A stretch of 64,000 nucleotides of DNA, from contig JAIWNF010000040.1 of the NCBI GenBank assembly GCA_025093555.1, positions 434,001 to 498,000 of the forward strand. The letters run 5' to 3'. The stretch comes from Circinella umbellata (Eukaryota; Mucoromycota; Mucoromycetes; Mucorales; Lichtheimiaceae). Made by a program: the position numbers and the translations under genes. The stretch's first letter is position 1; every line of letters starts with the position of its first letter. Below, in pieces: positions 47,692 through 59,159 of this stretch. The notes below the pieces were generated by a model. That model searched no databases, was not told the DNA's origin, and worked only from the letters and a program-made list of their open reading frames with translations.

Positions 47692-48535
47692 TTAGACGAC
47701 AGTACCGGAAGCAGAGGCAATACGGGGCCATAAATCAGCACATTCCTTAGCAACAGGACCAGTGATAGCAGAACCCTTCATTTCACCCTTGGGCTATATT
47801 ATTATAATTATAAAAACAAAATGGTTAAATATTTTTATAAGATATAGAAAAACTTTTCATCCCCCCCTTATACCCCACCCAAACTTTTGGATTCACTAAT
47901 TAATGTTAAGACTTACGTTGACAATGACACCAGCGTTATCCTCAAAGTAAAGGAAAACACCGTCTCTACGGCGCCAGGCCTTACGTTGACGAACAACAAC
48001 AGCAGCCATAACTAAATTTAAATAATTAATTATTTTTAATTCCTCATTAAAAGCATTAAAAAAACTATATAAAATAAAATAATATTTACCCTTCTTTCTC
48101 AATTCAGGTTTACCCTTCTTGACGGTAGCGACAACCATGTCACCGGCACCGGCAGCGGGAAGTCTGTTCAAACGACCCTTGATGTTACGGACAGCAATGA
48201 CATACAAGTTCTTAGCGCCACTGTTGTCAGCGCAGTTCATAACAGCGCCAACGGGCAAACCGAGCGTCATACGGTACTTGGTACCCGAAATGCTAACTGT
48301 TGTTGTTGTTTTTTATAAAATTAAAAAGTATGAATGGGTTAATTAACTGAATTTGATTCCATGCTGAGAATTCAACATTTTATATATATATCCATCGTTT
48401 GTCGTTTTTTTTTCGTTTTCTTTTTGTTCCCATCCATCCATCTATTTTATATATCCATCCATCCGATCTATCTATTCTGTCCAATCCCCCTTTTCTTGTT
48501 CATAATATGAATATTTAATACTTGCCCTTAGGCAT
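47692..48535 (-). CDS. RPL23: 60S ribosomal protein uL14 (RPL23)
   Basis: Four exons: 48522-48535 (14 nt), 48090-48292, 47917-48011 and 47692-47793; about 137 residues. The sequence is almost that of human RPL23: [65 protein letters not shown] and [22 protein letters not shown]. It sits on the large-subunit interface near the sarcin-ricin loop and contacts eIF6. The first acceptor is placed at TTAG before CATTTCGGG, because the alternative CAG creates a stop. Less AT-rich codon use than neighbours fits high expression. Confidence 0.97.
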
Positions 48536-48857
48536 GACGATTAATTAGGAAGAAAGGGACCTTACAAACGGATTGTTCCACTGTTTTTGGGACACCAACC
48601 CCGACGATTTAGGAATTTCCTCAAATCTAATAATAAAATGCTTCCCGCATGAATTCGTGGGACCTGATTTTAAAATAATATTTCATATGATTTTATATGT
48701 AAAATGTTTAAGATTAAAAAATAAAATATCATTTTTTTTTATTTTTATATAGGTAGTAATAGTATGTAATAATATAATCAAAAAAAAAGGGTAAGTGTAT
48801 AACAGTATAATAATATTACAAGTAATAGTAATAATGAAGATCCCAACTTTATTTTTC
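48536..48857. other. Intergenic region upstream of uL14
   Basis: Promoter side of the ribosomal protein gene and 3' flank of the SYLF-SH3 gene. No gene. Confidence 0.5.
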
Positions 48858-50691
48858 TTATTCTAATTCGACATAATTGGCAGGGAACTAAATAAATTAA
48901 TTATAATTTTCATGATTAGACCATTGTTAAAACTATCTTGCCAATAGAAAATAAAAACTTACTAATCCTTGTTCTTTTCCAATCTTTCCTGTCCACCAAT
49001 CATCTTGACTATCCGTTTTTTCAATAATTGTAATAATTTGTCCTTCTTGAAAACTTAAGTCACCTGGTTGATCTCCTTTGAATGCATATAATGCTCTTGC
49101 TACAGGTTCTCTTGAAGTAGGAGGAGGTCTACGTGGTGTAACAGGTGGTGAAGGTGAAGGTACTTGTGTTTCTTGAAATAATTGAGGGGGTGGAGGTGAA
49201 TGATAACTAGGTGGAGGCGGTGAATGATAATTAGATGCTGGTTGTTGATATTGATAAGATGATGGTTTTTGTACATTATGTGTTGTTGAAGATGGACCAA
49301 ATGTTTTTGGAGCAGGCGGTAAATTGATTTGTCTAGTTACTGGAGGTGTACGTAATGTACCTGGTTTTGAAATGGTAGTGGATCGATATACATGACTTGT
49401 TGAACTATTTTCATCTCCTTCTCCCTCTTCACCATTCATACCACGATTTCGATTATAAACAGTAGAATGAATATTTCCAAGAGAATTAAATTTAGCACCT
49501 AAAGCACGATATAAAGGATCTGCTTCAGGAGGTGGTGTAACACTTCCATTTAATAATTCTTTTGCTGTAACTCTTTTTCCATAAAATTTTTCATTAGCAT
49601 CATTACGAGTTAAAATAATAGATCCTTCCAATGAAACACCTAATATATATATATAGAAATATTGAGTTAAAAAAATCCCATTTTATTCCAATCCATCAAA
49701 TAATAATAATAATAATAATAATAATACTATTATTATTATTTTTACCTGCAAATAAACCTCGTGTTTTACTATAAGAATAAACAGCAGCGATATGTTTCAA
49801 TGAAGCAGAACCTGAAGCTTCTGCATTACGGCCAATAGGACCCGCAGCAAGAGAAACATTTCCGCCAAGAGTGATGTTGCCAAATTGGCTAAAAGTCTTG
49901 ACAGCCTCCTTGGTATTAAGTACCAGAACAAAGTCCGTCAGCTCAGCACCGATCTGTCCTCCTGCACCAGCCCCCGCTGTACCAATCGCTGATGGTGCGG
50001 ACCATGCTACATATAAAATATAGAAGATAAAAGAAAAAAAGTTATATTTTTACTTATTCTAACATGATTTTTTTTTCTTAAAGAAAAAAACAGAATTTTA
50101 CAATTATCAGGTAATCTAGAATGGTAACAACAAAAAGAAAAATCAGAAATTAATTATTCTAGAACATTAAATTGTAATAAAAAGGGGACAGTAATAAACT
50201 CATATAGCATAAAATTAAAATATTCATTACCTAGCAACAACAAGACCACTACCAGCTCTTCCACTAAATAAGAAACCAGCTTTCAAGACGGTAAAAATAG
50301 CTAAACCTTGAGCATTTTGTAAAACACTTTCTGGAATAACTTTATCAACTATTCCTGTTCCAAGATCTATTTTTATAAAAGAGGTAAAGTTAGTAATAAG
50401 ACCAATAAATAAATAAATAAAAGGGGGGGTACGTAGGGGGGGTGATTGAAGAAAGAAAGAAAGAAAGAGAATTTGTTGACAACAATTAACGTACCAATAA
50501 AAGAATTCAAAATCTTGGCTGCTTTTTTACATTCCCCTAAAGAGATGACAGGTAAAGGTGAATGTATTATTAATATATATTTATACATGCCACAACGATC
50601 CAAAAAAAAAAGAGAGAGATTTCCATGACTTACCTCCTAATTTAGCAGGAAGAGGTGAGTTAAGGGAAAGTGAGTTAACTCTTTTTTTCAT
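48858..50691 (-). CDS. YSC84: SYLF-SH3 actin-patch protein, Ysc84/Lsb3 type
   Basis: Multi-exon gene from MKKRVNSLSLNS (50691) to a stop at 48858; the last exon is 48858-48887. The N-terminal SYLF (Ysc84-like) domain includes KKAAKILNSFI, VIPESVLQNAQGLAIFTVLKAGFLFSGRAGSGLVV, AWSAPSAIGTAGAGAGGQIGAELTDFVLVL and GNVSLAAGPIGRNAEAS. A Pro-rich linker of about 150 residues (SPPPPSYHSPPPP) precedes a C-terminal SH3 domain: ARALYAFKG, QDDWWTGK and FPANYVELE. Yeast Ysc84 and Lsb3 bind Las17/actin and phosphoinositides during endocytosis. The proline-rich linker may also bind SH3 partners. Confidence 0.92.
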
Positions 50692-51164
50692 ATTTATTTA
50701 AAGAAAAAAAAAAGAAGAAAAGAGAAAAAGGAAAAACGGGTGGAAAAAGAATGAAAAATGAAACACAGATAATGCAAGAAGAACTTCTTTTATAAACACC
50801 TCCTGGTCTTGCTCTCGGAGGTAGATAAAATTATTGTTCTCAATTAGGAAATAGCCCTAATAGCGAAATGAAAGGAAGATTATTCCATTGTAAAATGACT
50901 TATTATATTTTATATATGGATAGGAACTTATAAATATTTGAAAGAAAATGATGATAATACGTATTGGATATGTAATATTTAGGCATTTAACAATTGAAGT
51001 AATCAAATGGTTTTGTTCGAGAACATGTATTTTGTTTTCTTGTTGTTTCCTTTACACAAATAGTACATGATTTCGATTCTTTTTACAGATGACTTTAAGA
51101 AGGTTATTATTGCTGCTATCTGTAAATATTTGCAGTGCTATAATAGAATTTGGATCTGTTAACA
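50692..51164. other. Intergenic region upstream of the SYLF-SH3 gene
   Basis: Purine-rich just upstream of the start codon; no gene recognised. Confidence 0.45.
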
Positions 51165-53705
51165 CTAAATTATATTGCAACCACAGTTAACACTTTTGAA
51201 GACATACTTATCACTTTAAATAAACGCGATTCCATAGCGCTGGATTGATTGGCAGTAGTTCGACTATTGATAGATTCTTTATTAATGGTACGGTTTGTCG
51301 ACAATGTTCTTGGGATCACTAATATCAGTAGGATTTTCAGCTCCACACGCAATCATGAACTCTCCAGTAGATAATGCTTTTGTTCCACTAGATTTTCTCC
51401 CACTTCCTTCTCTTTTTTCTTCCACGTCTTTTATTATTAAAGTTATATTTCATTGTAAAACTATTGATGCAGTCCTTGACAACAATAACTTTTTTTTTCA
51501 TATTGACGCTAATAGAGTATGAACTTTTTTCTCTCTTATGCTTTATGCTACCTGTTTAAGTCTCGGCAACATGTCATAGTCAAAATCAATTGGCTAAATC
51601 CAAAATGTCATAATCTTTTTTTCACTTTAGCCGTGCCCTTTTTTTTCGTTGTGATTTTTTTGTAAAAATGATACTGTGAAGTTTCAGCATGGTTGATAAC
51701 TCCAGTTGGTTTGCAAATCTTTTCAACTCGACCTCAGTTCGAGGAAGATTTATCTACAAGTTAAAAGAATTGATTTTAAGTGATAATGAATAATTAATAA
51801 ATAATAAATTAATGAAACAGAAAAGCTGTACCTGCATTAAGTTCTTCTTTATGTACTTGACTTTTTTCTTCAATCAAAATATCCATACTCAAAGTCATAT
51901 CTACGTAGCAGTGTGTTACTCTTATTGATTAGCATGATATCTTTTTATAGAAACAGCCGACGGAGAAATAAAACGATATTTGCGTACCATATTACAAAAG
52001 GCAATATACCTCGGCATGATCATGTTTTTATAGAACGTAGCATTCTGGTCAATTGCTTTGCTAGCATTTGTTGTCATTTTCATTTCATCACTAAATTTTT
52101 TTTGGGAATTGCTACGGACACCCCACAAATAAAAAGTTGTCGAACAAGTTCTTAGACCATGTAAACTACAGTACCAGCGTTATCAACACCAATAACGCTT
52201 ATTTGACCGCCCGTATATCCCATTAAAAGTATACATTATTCCTTGTTTGTCTTGTCTTCATGTGAATACAGCTCCTACTTGTGTACATAGCGATATAGTG
52301 AGATAGATAAAAAATATTGAACGATATTCATAAAAGGTTAAGCTGCTAATATAAGTTTCATAAACATTTTAAAGTTATATAACAATAATAACTGTATATA
52401 TAGTATATAAATGGCTGGATACGACGTAATTATATCATATTGTTATGTATTTTTAAAAAAATATAAAAGTGGGATGTCCGTAATAATTGAAATTACCTCA
52501 TATAGTATGTTTTTGGGGTGTTCGTAGCAACTCCCAATTTTTTCTATCCAATGTACCAACGTTGATACGTACCGCCAGCAAATTCGCTTACAACACTTGC
52601 AGCTAGATTATTACGGACAGGTAATCCAAGACCATCCCACTTTATGTATCTGTAGAGAGATGAGATATCTCCATCCTAAATGATTTCAATTCTATATGAT
52701 CAATACCATCTCGATATATACTAAATGTAATAATATATAGTACCATTTAAACTCGATTGCATCATTCTTCGATGTAAATAAGGTGTTATCTATATAAACT
52801 GTTGTTAACGAAGCTGCAGTGCGTTCTAAACATTTTGAAGTCTGCAACACTTTCTGAGGAGCTTGTATAAAATCAATACTATCATAAATTTAGCCATGCT
52901 TAGTAAAATACACATATGCTACACACCGAACTAATACATCATTTTAACATAGCCAAGGACTTACAAATGACCGAGCAGTTTTCTGAAATACGAAAGTCTT
53001 CATGTAAGTAACCAAGTTGCTTGAAAAACAAAAGTCTAGCCCTACTTTTCATGCTCGTGTACGTGAACCTGACACGTACCATGAAAATCGTGGATTGGAT
53101 GCTGCTACCAGCTGGTTGAGATCTGTTGAAAGATATTTAGAAATGGCGAATTTGAGAAAACATAATAACCAAATTTATATGGTGCTATAGGGGACGTACG
53201 TATTGCTGTTTGTAGGGCATGTAACGATGGTGATGCATTTGATATATTCCTTATAATTTCTTTGAACACATATGACCTCTTTGCTTCTACTAAATCAAAC
53301 TTCTTCTTCAATGTCTTTCGTCCACGCTTCTTCACTTCTTTCTGAGCAACCTTATCATCAAAATTAAAAACATCCGTCATGGATCTAGACATTGTTCAGT
53401 AAAATTTCAAATTAGTAAAGATATACGCGTTATGATTGGGTTAGCTTCGTTTAGAAGACAGCACTCGCCAGGAAGATGTTGGCAGGATAGATACGAAGTC
53501 TGCAGCTTCTACATATTTCATCTATGATGAAACGCCTGTGTTAGTTCAGTAAAAAGCATTTTTGCATCGGCTTCTAGCTGGTCTAGCAATGTATTATTTA
53601 ATCTTTCAAGAACTACAAAACGTCTTTTCCTCATCCTCGTTATAGACCCTTCAACTTCGCTACAGTTCGTTTTTGTTTCACTTCCATGGTTGTCTTGCTC
53701 AGTGG
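51165..53705 (-). pseudogene. Decayed (or intron-rich) gene of unknown family, interrupted by a MITE
   Basis: A string of coding-like segments on the reverse strand. In order: FVVLERLNNTLLDQLEADAK (about 53705-53530), MSRSMTDVFNFDDKVAQK (53392-53150), LQTSKCLERTAASLTTVYID (about 52870-52740), SLYRYIKWDGLGLPVRNNLA (about 52680-52570), NATFYKNMIMPRYIAFCNMV (about 52100-51930), MDILIEEKSQVHKEELNA (51900-51833), NLPRTEVELKRFANQLEL (about 51755-51690) and SGRKSSGTKALSTGEFMIACG (about 51420-51330). Some joins look like GT-AG introns; others need frame changes, and 52104-52535 is an inserted element. I do not recognise the family. Confidence 0.5.
52104..52535. mobile_element. MITE-like element with 22-bp inverted ends
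   Basis: 52104-52125 and the complement of 52514-52535 match at 20 of 22 positions (GGGAATTGCTACGGACACCC). A related internal copy sits at about 52470-52490 in the orientation of the right end. Flanks are T-rich (TTTTTTTT left, AATTTTTT right), so any 8-bp target duplication is imperfect. No coding capacity. Confidence 0.6.
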
Positions 53706-54506
53706 CATATTTTCAACGTTATAGACAAGATTTTCTTTTAGTAAAAACATATCTTTAACTCACTTGCACTGATAAATGTGTGAAACAGTGAATATCAATA
53801 CACTAAGATACGTGCTAATAATTCTTCTACATACGTAAAAGAATTCGTTAGAGTCTATGATGGATTGTGGCTATGAAATACTGACAAACTGTGCTAAACA
53901 AGCTTTCTATCAAAGTAATTACTCGAGAGAGTCATAATATGGAATAAATAAATCAATTATTATGGTCTATCTTTTTTTTTACTAGTCAACAGTAAAAATG
54001 TGTGCTGCTGCCATATGAATTTTTTTATTCTGCCAACTAATTATACCACCATCATAAGTCTCACTCTTGCCAATCACGAGAAATACACTGCCCGTCAAAA
54101 GACCCTCAACTCCTAAATGAAAAGAATGCCTCACCATCATCGGAAAAAAGTCCTGCCGATCATTAGAGAAAATCCAGTATAGTATAAAAACTTAATATTG
54201 TTTGCATACACATAAAGTGAAGAAAAAATTATTACGTAGCCCTTTTTTCTTAAAAGAAACAGTAGAGAAAGAAGGAATGATATGAAATGTCTTGGAATAA
54301 AGTCTTGAGTGAATTGGATGAAATAAAGGGTTGAGGGAATAAAAAGTAATAAAAAACTATACATTTTTTCTTTGTCATTATTGTTGATTGATTGATTGAT
54401 TGATTATTTGTATATATGAAAGAGATAATATATAGATATAATCAAGAGATATAGAATAGTTATAGATATATGCGCATGAAAAAAAAATTAGGTATAAGAA
54501 AAATTA
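53706..54506. other. Noncoding stretch
   Basis: No gene recognised. Includes four TGAT repeats near 54384-54403. The right end is the 3' flank of the LRR gene. Confidence 0.4.
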
Positions 54507-56926
54507 TTATGGATTATTACTATCGACTGTTGTTGTTGTTGTTGTATTATTGTTTTTAGTTTTACCAAGATCCATTTCTTGTAAAACTCGTAGCCATTCC
54601 GTTCCAGCTTCACGTCGCATAGATTCAATTTTACGTCGAAAGTTTTCCGTTGCTGGAGAAACAGATCGATGACGTTCTTTCTTTTCATCACTAGGTGATC
54701 GACTACGTCTTACTTTAGATCTTGATCTTCGTTTTTTGGATGATGAAGATGATATCGATGCTCTACGGGCCAATTGATCTTGTTCTAATTCAGCAACACG
54801 ATGAACTGCTTTTCTATCCCCATCTTCTTCAATTTCTTCTTCTTCTCCATTCATTTTCTTTTCTGTTTGTTCTGGATCATCATGAATCACTTGTTCTTGT
54901 TGTTCTTGTTGTCCCAATTTTATAATTCGTTTGGCCTTTTTACTTTTTGCTCTTGCTATTTTTACTTTGGATAATGGTTTATGTTGTTCTGTCTTTGTTG
55001 AATCAGATTCTAATCCTCCTTCCTTTTTAGTTTCTTGTGCTACAATGGCTGCTGTTGGTTCTGCTGTTGGCCATTGAGGTGTAATAACAGATGCTGCAGG
55101 TGCTTTATAATTATCTGTTGTAATAATAGATGCATTCACACGTCGTCTTTCAGAAAATGTAGGTCCTGATCCATCTAATTGTATATCAGTAGCATTGGCT
55201 TGTTTGAATAAAGTAAATATATCAACACGATAATCAGGCTAAAACAAAAGGATGAAACAAAAGAGGTTAAAATAATGTTTTATATACATATTTGAGGCAC
55301 ACAATTCCATAAATTAAATTCCCATAATACAAACAATATATGTGAAAAAAAAAGGTTAACGCAACACAACATAATAATAAGTAAACAAATAACAAATAAA
55401 CGTACTTGTAAAATAGTAAATGGGTTACCCTGAACCCATACATCTTCTAAATTCGGAAGTGAAGTCAATCGCCCAATTTCTGCGGCATCCTCGATCCGAT
55501 TATCACGTAAATCCACTCTTTCCAACGCCCATAATCGATCCAATCCTGCCAACATAGTTAATCGATTACCTCGTAAATCTAATTCTTGTATATTACCCAA
55601 AACCGTATTGATTCCATTGACAAATGAAATCATATTGTATGCCAATTGAAGTGATTGTAAATTATACAAATTAGATAAGGCAGATGGTACATCAATTAAT
55701 AAATTACTTGACAAGTTGAGATGAGTTACAGATTGTATTTGTTGTAAAGGTTCATTATCGAGTGTAGTCAAATTATTATCTGCAAGTGAAAGCATTTTTA
55801 AACATTTCCAATCAGTAGATCCTTGTTCTTTTTGTCCTTGCCTTGCTTCTTGTTCATCCGAATTATTATTGTTGATGTTGTCATCATCATCATCGTTATT
55901 ACTAATCACATCCGCTGCATCTTCCACATTTGCACCTTTCACCACCAAACTTATTAATTGATTTCGTAGTTGAGTTGTCCATCCTCTAATAAATCTTGGA
56001 TGTATTCCTGATAATTCCAAAAAGGATAATGTTTTAAACGGTAATAAAGAAAGTAAAACAGAACCATCTTGGATTAAAGGCTGTTCATAATGTAAAATAG
56101 GTCGTTGACTACTTTTCGTTGTTGCATGATGTGGATCCACCATCAAATTCATTTGAAGTTTAAGTGCTGATACGCGCGCAAAAAAATTATAAATATGAAC
56201 AATATCTTCATGTAATGGTTTTTGTTGTTCACTTTGTTGATTTGATCTTTTTTGCCAAAAATTCCATCCAGTAGAAAGAGATAGAGTGGACATGGTAGAA
56301 GCAATAGAACCTACTGACATGATAGAAGAAGCTCTTGTTTCATCATCTACTGATGTTTCTGTTTCAACGATACCATGTTCTGGTATTTCTCCTAAAAGAG
56401 ATGGATCACCAATATCCAATCCTAAATTTTCAAATTGAACTAAAAGGAAATAGTAATGGTGAATATCAAGAGCTAGTGTACATCGTGGTGGCATATAAGG
56501 TGTATTAGATAAAGCAGATTGTGGTGGTGACGCGGCCATTAATAAGGACATATAAGGGACTTGAACCCCATAAAGGGATGTCGGTGTATTACTATTATTT
56601 GTTGTTGTTGTTGTTTTAAAACTTTGACTTCTGGTTGGAATGTCATTGACCTTTTTATTATTATTATTATTATAGGATCCTCCTGTAAATAACGATGTCA
56701 TTGCTGTTGTTATACTTGACGATGTTGTTGTTGTATCATTTTCAATAATACTATCAATTCCGTTCTTGTGGTTATTGCTGATACTATTACGTTTTGTTGT
56801 TGTTGAATAGTCTTCTGACCTCTTCTTTTGTAACGAAGGATTACCACTTGTGAGTCTGATTTCATTGGAGTTTAGATAATGATTAAATGTTCGTATAAAT
56901 CGGTCTCCTGGAATAGGTGTTGCCAT
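54507..56926 (-). CDS. Leucine-rich repeat protein of unknown function
   Basis: Two exons, 55406-56926 and 54507-55238, about 750 residues from MATPIPGDRFIRTFNHYL. The first half has low-complexity Asn/Thr tracts and a segment MPPRCTLALDIHHYYFLLVQ. Five to six LRRs follow: LKMLSLADNNLTTLD, VTHLNLSSNLLIDVPSAL, LQSLQLAYNMISFVNGI, IQELDLRGNRLTMLAGL, LERVDLRDNRIEDAAEI and LEDVWVQGNPFTIL. The C-terminal exon is charged, with an RS/SR-like basic stretch (KKRRSRSKVRRSRSPSDE) and a helix-forming tail. SDS22-like repeats of this kind act as protein scaffolds; resemblance to fungal Sog2-like or nischarin-like LRR proteins is only general. Confidence 0.75.
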
Positions 56927-59159
56927 TGTGCATATGGGAGATTATATATGTGTGTTTCGTGTGGATATGTATGGGTATGTAATATAATATATATAAAAAA
57001 AAGAAGAAAAAAAAAAGAGAGGCAAAAATATAGAAGGGGACGGGGCAAAACTTTAGTTATTAGTAGTTCTCTTCTCTTCTTCTGTAGATGCGGCACTTGA
57101 AAAAAAATGGGGGTGCGATTTCCTAATTCATGGCGGCTAGTTAGTGCCTCAGGGTTTTTGGAGCAAATCACAACCACTCGTTAATGTGCGGAATTAAAGA
57201 ATTTGGCTATTATCATTGGTTGAAGTTGTTGGTTATAATTTGCATAAGAAGCATCAAGCAAACAAAAACTACTTTTGGTATTTGATTTATTTTAAAATAA
57301 TAAAAGAAATAATATTTTAAAAAAATATATTTACAAAAAAAAAAGGATTATACATTAAAAGGAGGTAGCTCCATGTGAAGTATATCATTATTATTATTGG
57401 AGTTGTTGAAACCACGTCATAAGTGATTTTTAAGATCACTTTCACTACCTGCCATGATGATGCTCTTATTCTACATATTAAGCATGACAGGTCTATTAGT
57501 ATGTCTTGATGGATTGCTGGTTGACGATGGGTCATGAAAATAATTCTTTGGTGGAGAGGAAAATACGAATCTCTCTATTTATCTAGCGAAGCAGTAAGAT
57601 TTATTTATCTTTTCGTGTATTGGCAATAACGAGTATTTACTCATGGGTACTTATTAGTTGTTTGTATTCCCACGCCCAGCAACAGTATAATCTTCATAAT
57701 GACAATCAAATACTGTCATGTTCTCATTTTTCTTTCACTAATTCGTGTCTCAATATACAGAACAATAATATTACGATTGACGATCCTTTTTTTCATTATT
57801 ACTATTAATATTATGTTCTATTTTTATAATCACAAGAAAGAATAACTTTTTAATGGTAATTTTTTCTAATTGATATTAATCGATGTACCTGTGATTATGC
57901 GTGCACCATTAAAAAAACAATCTATCTTTGTTCCTAGCAAAAATACGGAAACTAATGTAATGATGTGAACGTTTCTTACTTAACATAAAAAATGTTTTAC
58001 TTTTTCCCAAGTATTGTTTATGCACCATCATTCAAGGAGTAGGAAGCAGAAAAAAGGTGTCATGCCTCCTCTATATTCATTATGCTCAAGTAATATTCTG
58101 TGCAACAATTGGCAATCATGCCTTCATCAATATAAAGGATGTGTTCTCTTTACTACAACTCAATGCTATAAGAAACAAAAATAATCTAGAACCTACGTAT
58201 AAAAAAAGAATTGATTACACCATTGACTGTATGTTTATCTATTATTAACCAATTCTTATCTGCGTTTATGCTTATAGATAGTAATAGTATCTTGATATAA
58301 CGTCATGTCAAATATTTTTCTGTCATCTTTATTTTAAAATGAATAACCATTAAACTATTAAACAAAGAATAATATAATAACTATACTACACGAAAGATCA
58401 AGTCTTTCCCATTCAAATGATACCCATCATCATAATAATAATAATAATTGTGGAATATAATGAATAGAGTAATCATCACTTCATTCATTTAATAGAAAAA
58501 AACACTGTCCTTTTTTATTTATTCAATATATGCGTTCCGATTAATTCATTGTTATAAAGTGCACGGACTTAATAATAGTAAAATGGAACAACAGTCTTTC
58601 CCTATCACAAAAAAAAATATACTTATACGTATGCACCCGCTGTTAAAAACATCTTCTTCACACACTCTCTCTCTTCTTTACGGAAGCAAAGCGCTCTGTT
58701 TGATAAATGTGATGAAGTTGAAATACTACGTGGAATGTAAATTTATGCATATTGAATTGTAAAAAAATAATTGATTCTCCCCTTGAGAATATTTTTTTCG
58801 CTGACCTGCAGGTATAGTTACGTACACTACCTAATTCATTATAAACTTATATTAATGATGCAACATAGTATCAACGTACTTTTCGACTTTTATTATCATC
58901 CCCGTTTACGAGGTTATTTCCTTGTTAAATGGATGTATATGTAAATATATAAAAAATAATTATTTAAATGATTCTATAATATATTATTTTCTTTTTCTTC
59001 CTTCAAAAATAACAAAAGAAGCATGTTGATGAATAACAAGTATTTTTCTTTAAAAAAAATGGAATGTTATATTTAAGAGATGGTGAGATTTAATGATAAA
59101 TTAATAAAATACATCAGAGTTTATTATAAAATTTTAAATATACACATATATTATTATTT
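56927..59159. other. Gene-free stretch
   Basis: Promoter side of the LRR gene at the left, 3' flank of the aminopeptidase at the right. Short open frames only; an (ATA)n tract near 58432-58450. I see no supported gene. Confidence 0.45.

Noticed and set aside
57317..57535. 72-codon reverse-strand open frame in the 57-59 kb gap
   Set aside because: No homology, no splice continuation, and length expected by chance.
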